A program made the translations under genes and the position numbers. A DNA stretch of 7,806 nucleotides, taken from Burkholderiaceae bacterium. GTDB taxonomy: Bacteria; Pseudomonadota; Gammaproteobacteria; Burkholderiales; Burkholderiaceae_C. Below are positions 6,479-7,806 of the stretch, in pieces; position 1 is the stretch's first letter, and each line of letters begins with the position of its first letter. The DNA lies in assembly GCA_031276435.1 (NCBI GenBank), contig JAISNB010000007.1, forward strand, positions 1 through 7,806, read 5' to 3'. The notes beneath the pieces were generated by a model. It did not search any database. It was not told the DNA's origin and saw only the letters and a program-made list of their open reading frames with translations.

Positions 6479-7396
6479 ATGAACAGAATCGGATTCATCG
6501 CAACCAGTGTGCTAATCGTCCTGGCGCTCCTGTCGACCACCATGTTCGTGGTGGACCAGCGGCAATTTGGCGTGGTCAAGGCGCTCGGGCAGATCAAGCG
6601 GGTTGAACACACGCCCGGCCTCAAATTCAAGCTGCCGCCGCCCTTGCAGAACGTCACCTATCTGAACAAGCGCCTGCTCACGCTCAACAGTTCCGACGGT
6701 TCCGACGCCGGGCCAGTGCTCACCGCCGAAAAGCAGCGCGTGGTCATTGACTGGTATGTGCGCTGGCGCATCACCGATCCGGCCACCTACATTCCCAACG
6801 TTGGCGTGACCGAAGACGATGGCGCGCAGCAACTCAACCGCGTGGTACGCAACGCGTTCCAGGAAGAAATCAACCGCCGCACAGTGCGCGAGCTGATCTC
6901 CACGCAGCGCGAAAAACTGATGGCCGACGTCAAGAACGCCGTCATCAAAACCGTCACCAGCGGCGAAAAACCCTGGGGCATGGAAATCGTCGACGTGCGC
7001 ATGACGCGCGTCGATTACGTGGAATCCATCTCCGAATCGGTGTACCTGCGCATGGAGGCCGAGCGCAAGCGCGTGGCCAACGAATTGCGCGCCACCGGCG
7101 CCGCCGAAGCCGAGCGCATCCGCGCCGAGGCTGAGCGCCAGCGCGAAATCACCGAGGCCAACGCCTACAGCCAGGCGCAGAAAACCAGGGGCGAGGGCGA
7201 TGCCCTGGCCAACCGCATCTATGCCCAAGCCTTTGGCAAAGACCCGCAGTTTGCCGAGTTCTATCGCAGCCTTGAGGCCTACAAAACCAGTGTGGGCAAA
7301 AGCGGTGACGTGCTGGTGCTCGACCCCGCCAACTCCGACTTCTTCCGCGCCATGAAAGGCGCGGCCGCTGCCACCACCGCCGCGCCGCAGCGTTGA
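6479..7396 (+). CDS. hflC: FtsH protease modulator HflC (SPFH family)
   Basis: HflC is the partner of HflK in the inner-membrane complex that regulates FtsH. The 305-residue product starts with a membrane anchor at about residues 4-24 (IGFIATSVLIVLALLSTTMF). The SPFH domain follows (VDQRQFGVVKALGQIKRV, then GLKFKLPPPLQNV). Further conserved parts are LTAEKQRVVIDWYVRWRI (80-97), GMEIVDVRMTRVDY and the charged helical arm RMEAERKRVANELRATGAAE. The end contains FYRSLEAYKTS and VLDPANSDFFRAMKG, as in other HflC proteins, and then an Ala/Thr tail. The ATG at 6479 has GGGAA at 6466-6470 and lies 16 bases after hflK. The frame is open further upstream to 6428, inside hflK, but that extension does not resemble HflC and would precede the signal anchor. 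Confidence 0.96.
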   Translation: MNRIGFIATSVLIVLALLSTTMFVVDQRQFGVVKALGQIKRVEHTPGLKFKLPPPLQNVTYLNKRLLTLNSSDGSDAGPVLTAEKQRVVIDWYVRWRITDPATYIPNVGVTEDDGAQQLNRVVRNAFQEEINRRTVRELISTQREKLMADVKNAVIKTVTSGEKPWGMEIVDVRMTRVDYVESISESVYLRMEAERKRVANELRATGAAEAERIRAEAERQREITEANAYSQAQKTRGEGDALANRIYAQAFGKDPQFAEFYRSLEAYKTSVGKSGDVLVLDPANSDFFRAMKGAAAATTAAPQR

Positions 7397-7416
7397 CGCG
7401 CGCGCACCGCCGTCCC

Positions 7417-7611
7417 ATGACAGGGCAAACCGGCTTTTGGGTGGCGGCTCTGGCGCTGGCACTGGTGCTTGAAGGGCTGCTGCCTTTTCTCTCGCCCGGC
7501 GCCTGGCGCAACGTGGTCGCGGAAATTGCCCGCATGACCGACGGGCAAATCCGCTTTTGCGGCCTGCTCGCCGTGCTGCTGGGGCTGGCGCTGCTGTGGC
7601 TGGTTGTCTGA
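7417..7611 (+). CDS. yjeT: DUF2065 (YjeT-like) small inner-membrane protein
   Basis: The 64-residue protein has two hydrophobic segments: about residues 7-25, including the family motif LVLEGLLPFLSP, and about 45-63 (FCGLLAVLLGLALLWLVV). A short polar loop with MTDGQIRF lies between them. This is the DUF2065/YjeT pattern, and YjeT is also encoded directly after hflC in E. coli. Its function is unknown; the conserved linkage suggests a part in the HflKC membrane system, which is inference. The ATG at 7417 is chosen because it gives the usual length. A TTG at 7393 overlapping the hflC stop (TTGA) would add eight residues and couple translation. Neither start has a clear ribosome binding site. 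Confidence 0.85.
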   Translation: MTGQTGFWVAALALALVLEGLLPFLSPGAWRNVVAEIARMTDGQIRFCGLLAVLLGLALLWLVV

Positions 7612-7673
7612 GGCAAACGCGCCACGACACCGTGCAATGGCAAGGCGGCGCGCCTGCCCGCCATGACGCATGC

Positions 7674-7806
7674 ATTTCTCTCTCCTTAAGAATCTATCCG
7701 TAAATAATATTAACGGTCAACGGCACCTTGCGGAAGGCGATGATGGCCGCCGCGAGGTGGTTGAGGGCGAGGAAACTGCGTTCGAGCTTTTCGTAGCGCA
7801 CGAGCA
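7674..7806 (-). mobile_element. Terminal part of an insertion sequence (boundary approximate)
   Basis: The transposase tail at 7694-7806 implies that one end of an insertion sequence lies just beyond its stop codon. Base composition changes abruptly around 7674-7715 from GC-rich to a pyrimidine run, CTTAAG and AT-rich sequence. The other end is not in the window, so the terminal inverted repeat and target duplication cannot be defined and the left boundary is an estimate. Confidence 0.55.
7694..7806 (-). CDS. IS5-like DDE transposase, C-terminal end (partial, runs off window)
   Basis: The - strand frame entering from the right edge encodes 36 residues and ends at a TAG at 7694-7696. It reads LVRYEKLERSFLALNHLAAA, then IIAFRKVPLTVNIIYG. 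The RYEK...F...HLA..I..R pattern is the tail that follows the last catalytic Glu in IS5-family transposases (typically VERTFAWL...RYEK). The catalytic residues themselves lie outside the window. It is the only - strand gene and is oriented against the operon. Family assignment comes from remembered motif similarity over a short stretch, so the subgroup is not given. Confidence 0.72.
   Translation of the reverse strand, partial: LVRYEKLERSFLALNHLAAAIIAFRKVPLTVNIIYG

Noticed and set aside
7643..7655. Hairpin AGGCG-GCG-CGCCT after DUF2065 as an operon terminator
   Set aside because: The stem is only 5 bp and no T tract follows, so it is not supported as an intrinsic terminator.
6512..7675. 387-residue open frame on the - strand opposite hflC and DUF2065
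   Set aside because: It is a shadow of GC-rich coding DNA with low-complexity His/Gly/Ala translation. It runs across two real genes and has no family signature.
7674..7693. Terminal inverted repeat or TTAA-type target site of the insertion element
   Set aside because: A CTTAAG lies near the transposase stop, but without the other end of the element no repeat or duplication can be matched.

Overview
The window is a GC-rich housekeeping block in which every gene but the last is on the + strand. Gene content and order (yfgM, bamB, der, hfq, hflX, hflK, hflC, DUF2065/yjeT) are those of a betaproteobacterium of the order Burkholderiales. The HflX and Hfq sequences suggest a Comamonadaceae-like organism, but the family is inferred from general resemblance and was not searched.

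Region 1 (1-3258) is an envelope and ribosome-assembly operon. The last few codons of an upstream gene, probably hisS by gene order, precede yfgM (ancillary SecYEG/periplasmic chaperone factor). bamB (outer-membrane assembly lipoprotein) follows with a 4-base overlap, and der (double-GTPase for 50S assembly) follows after 23 bases.

Region 2 (3259-3498) is the only long gap. It holds three back-to-back hairpins, the last being a textbook intrinsic terminator with seven T, and then the hfq promoter/leader region with a perfect 6-bp dyad. The fully folded 3275-3365 block could be the 3' UTR of der or a small RNA released beside hfq.

Region 3 (3499-7611) is hfq followed by hflX-hflK-hflC-DUF2065. 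A very strong terminator hairpin sits just after hfq and collides with the furthest-upstream possible hflX start, so the true hflX start is unclear. HflK and HflC form the membrane SPFH complex that controls FtsH; a small two-helix DUF2065 protein follows.

Region 4 (7612-7806) carries, on the - strand, the last 36 codons of a DDE transposase resembling the IS5 family, running off the right edge. In related genomes hisZ and purA usually follow DUF2065, so this is a likely insertion breakpoint in an otherwise conserved operon.

I see no novel defence, mobile or metabolic system. The points most worth checking are the folded RNA block before hfq, the hflX start/terminator conflict, and the insertion element at the right edge.
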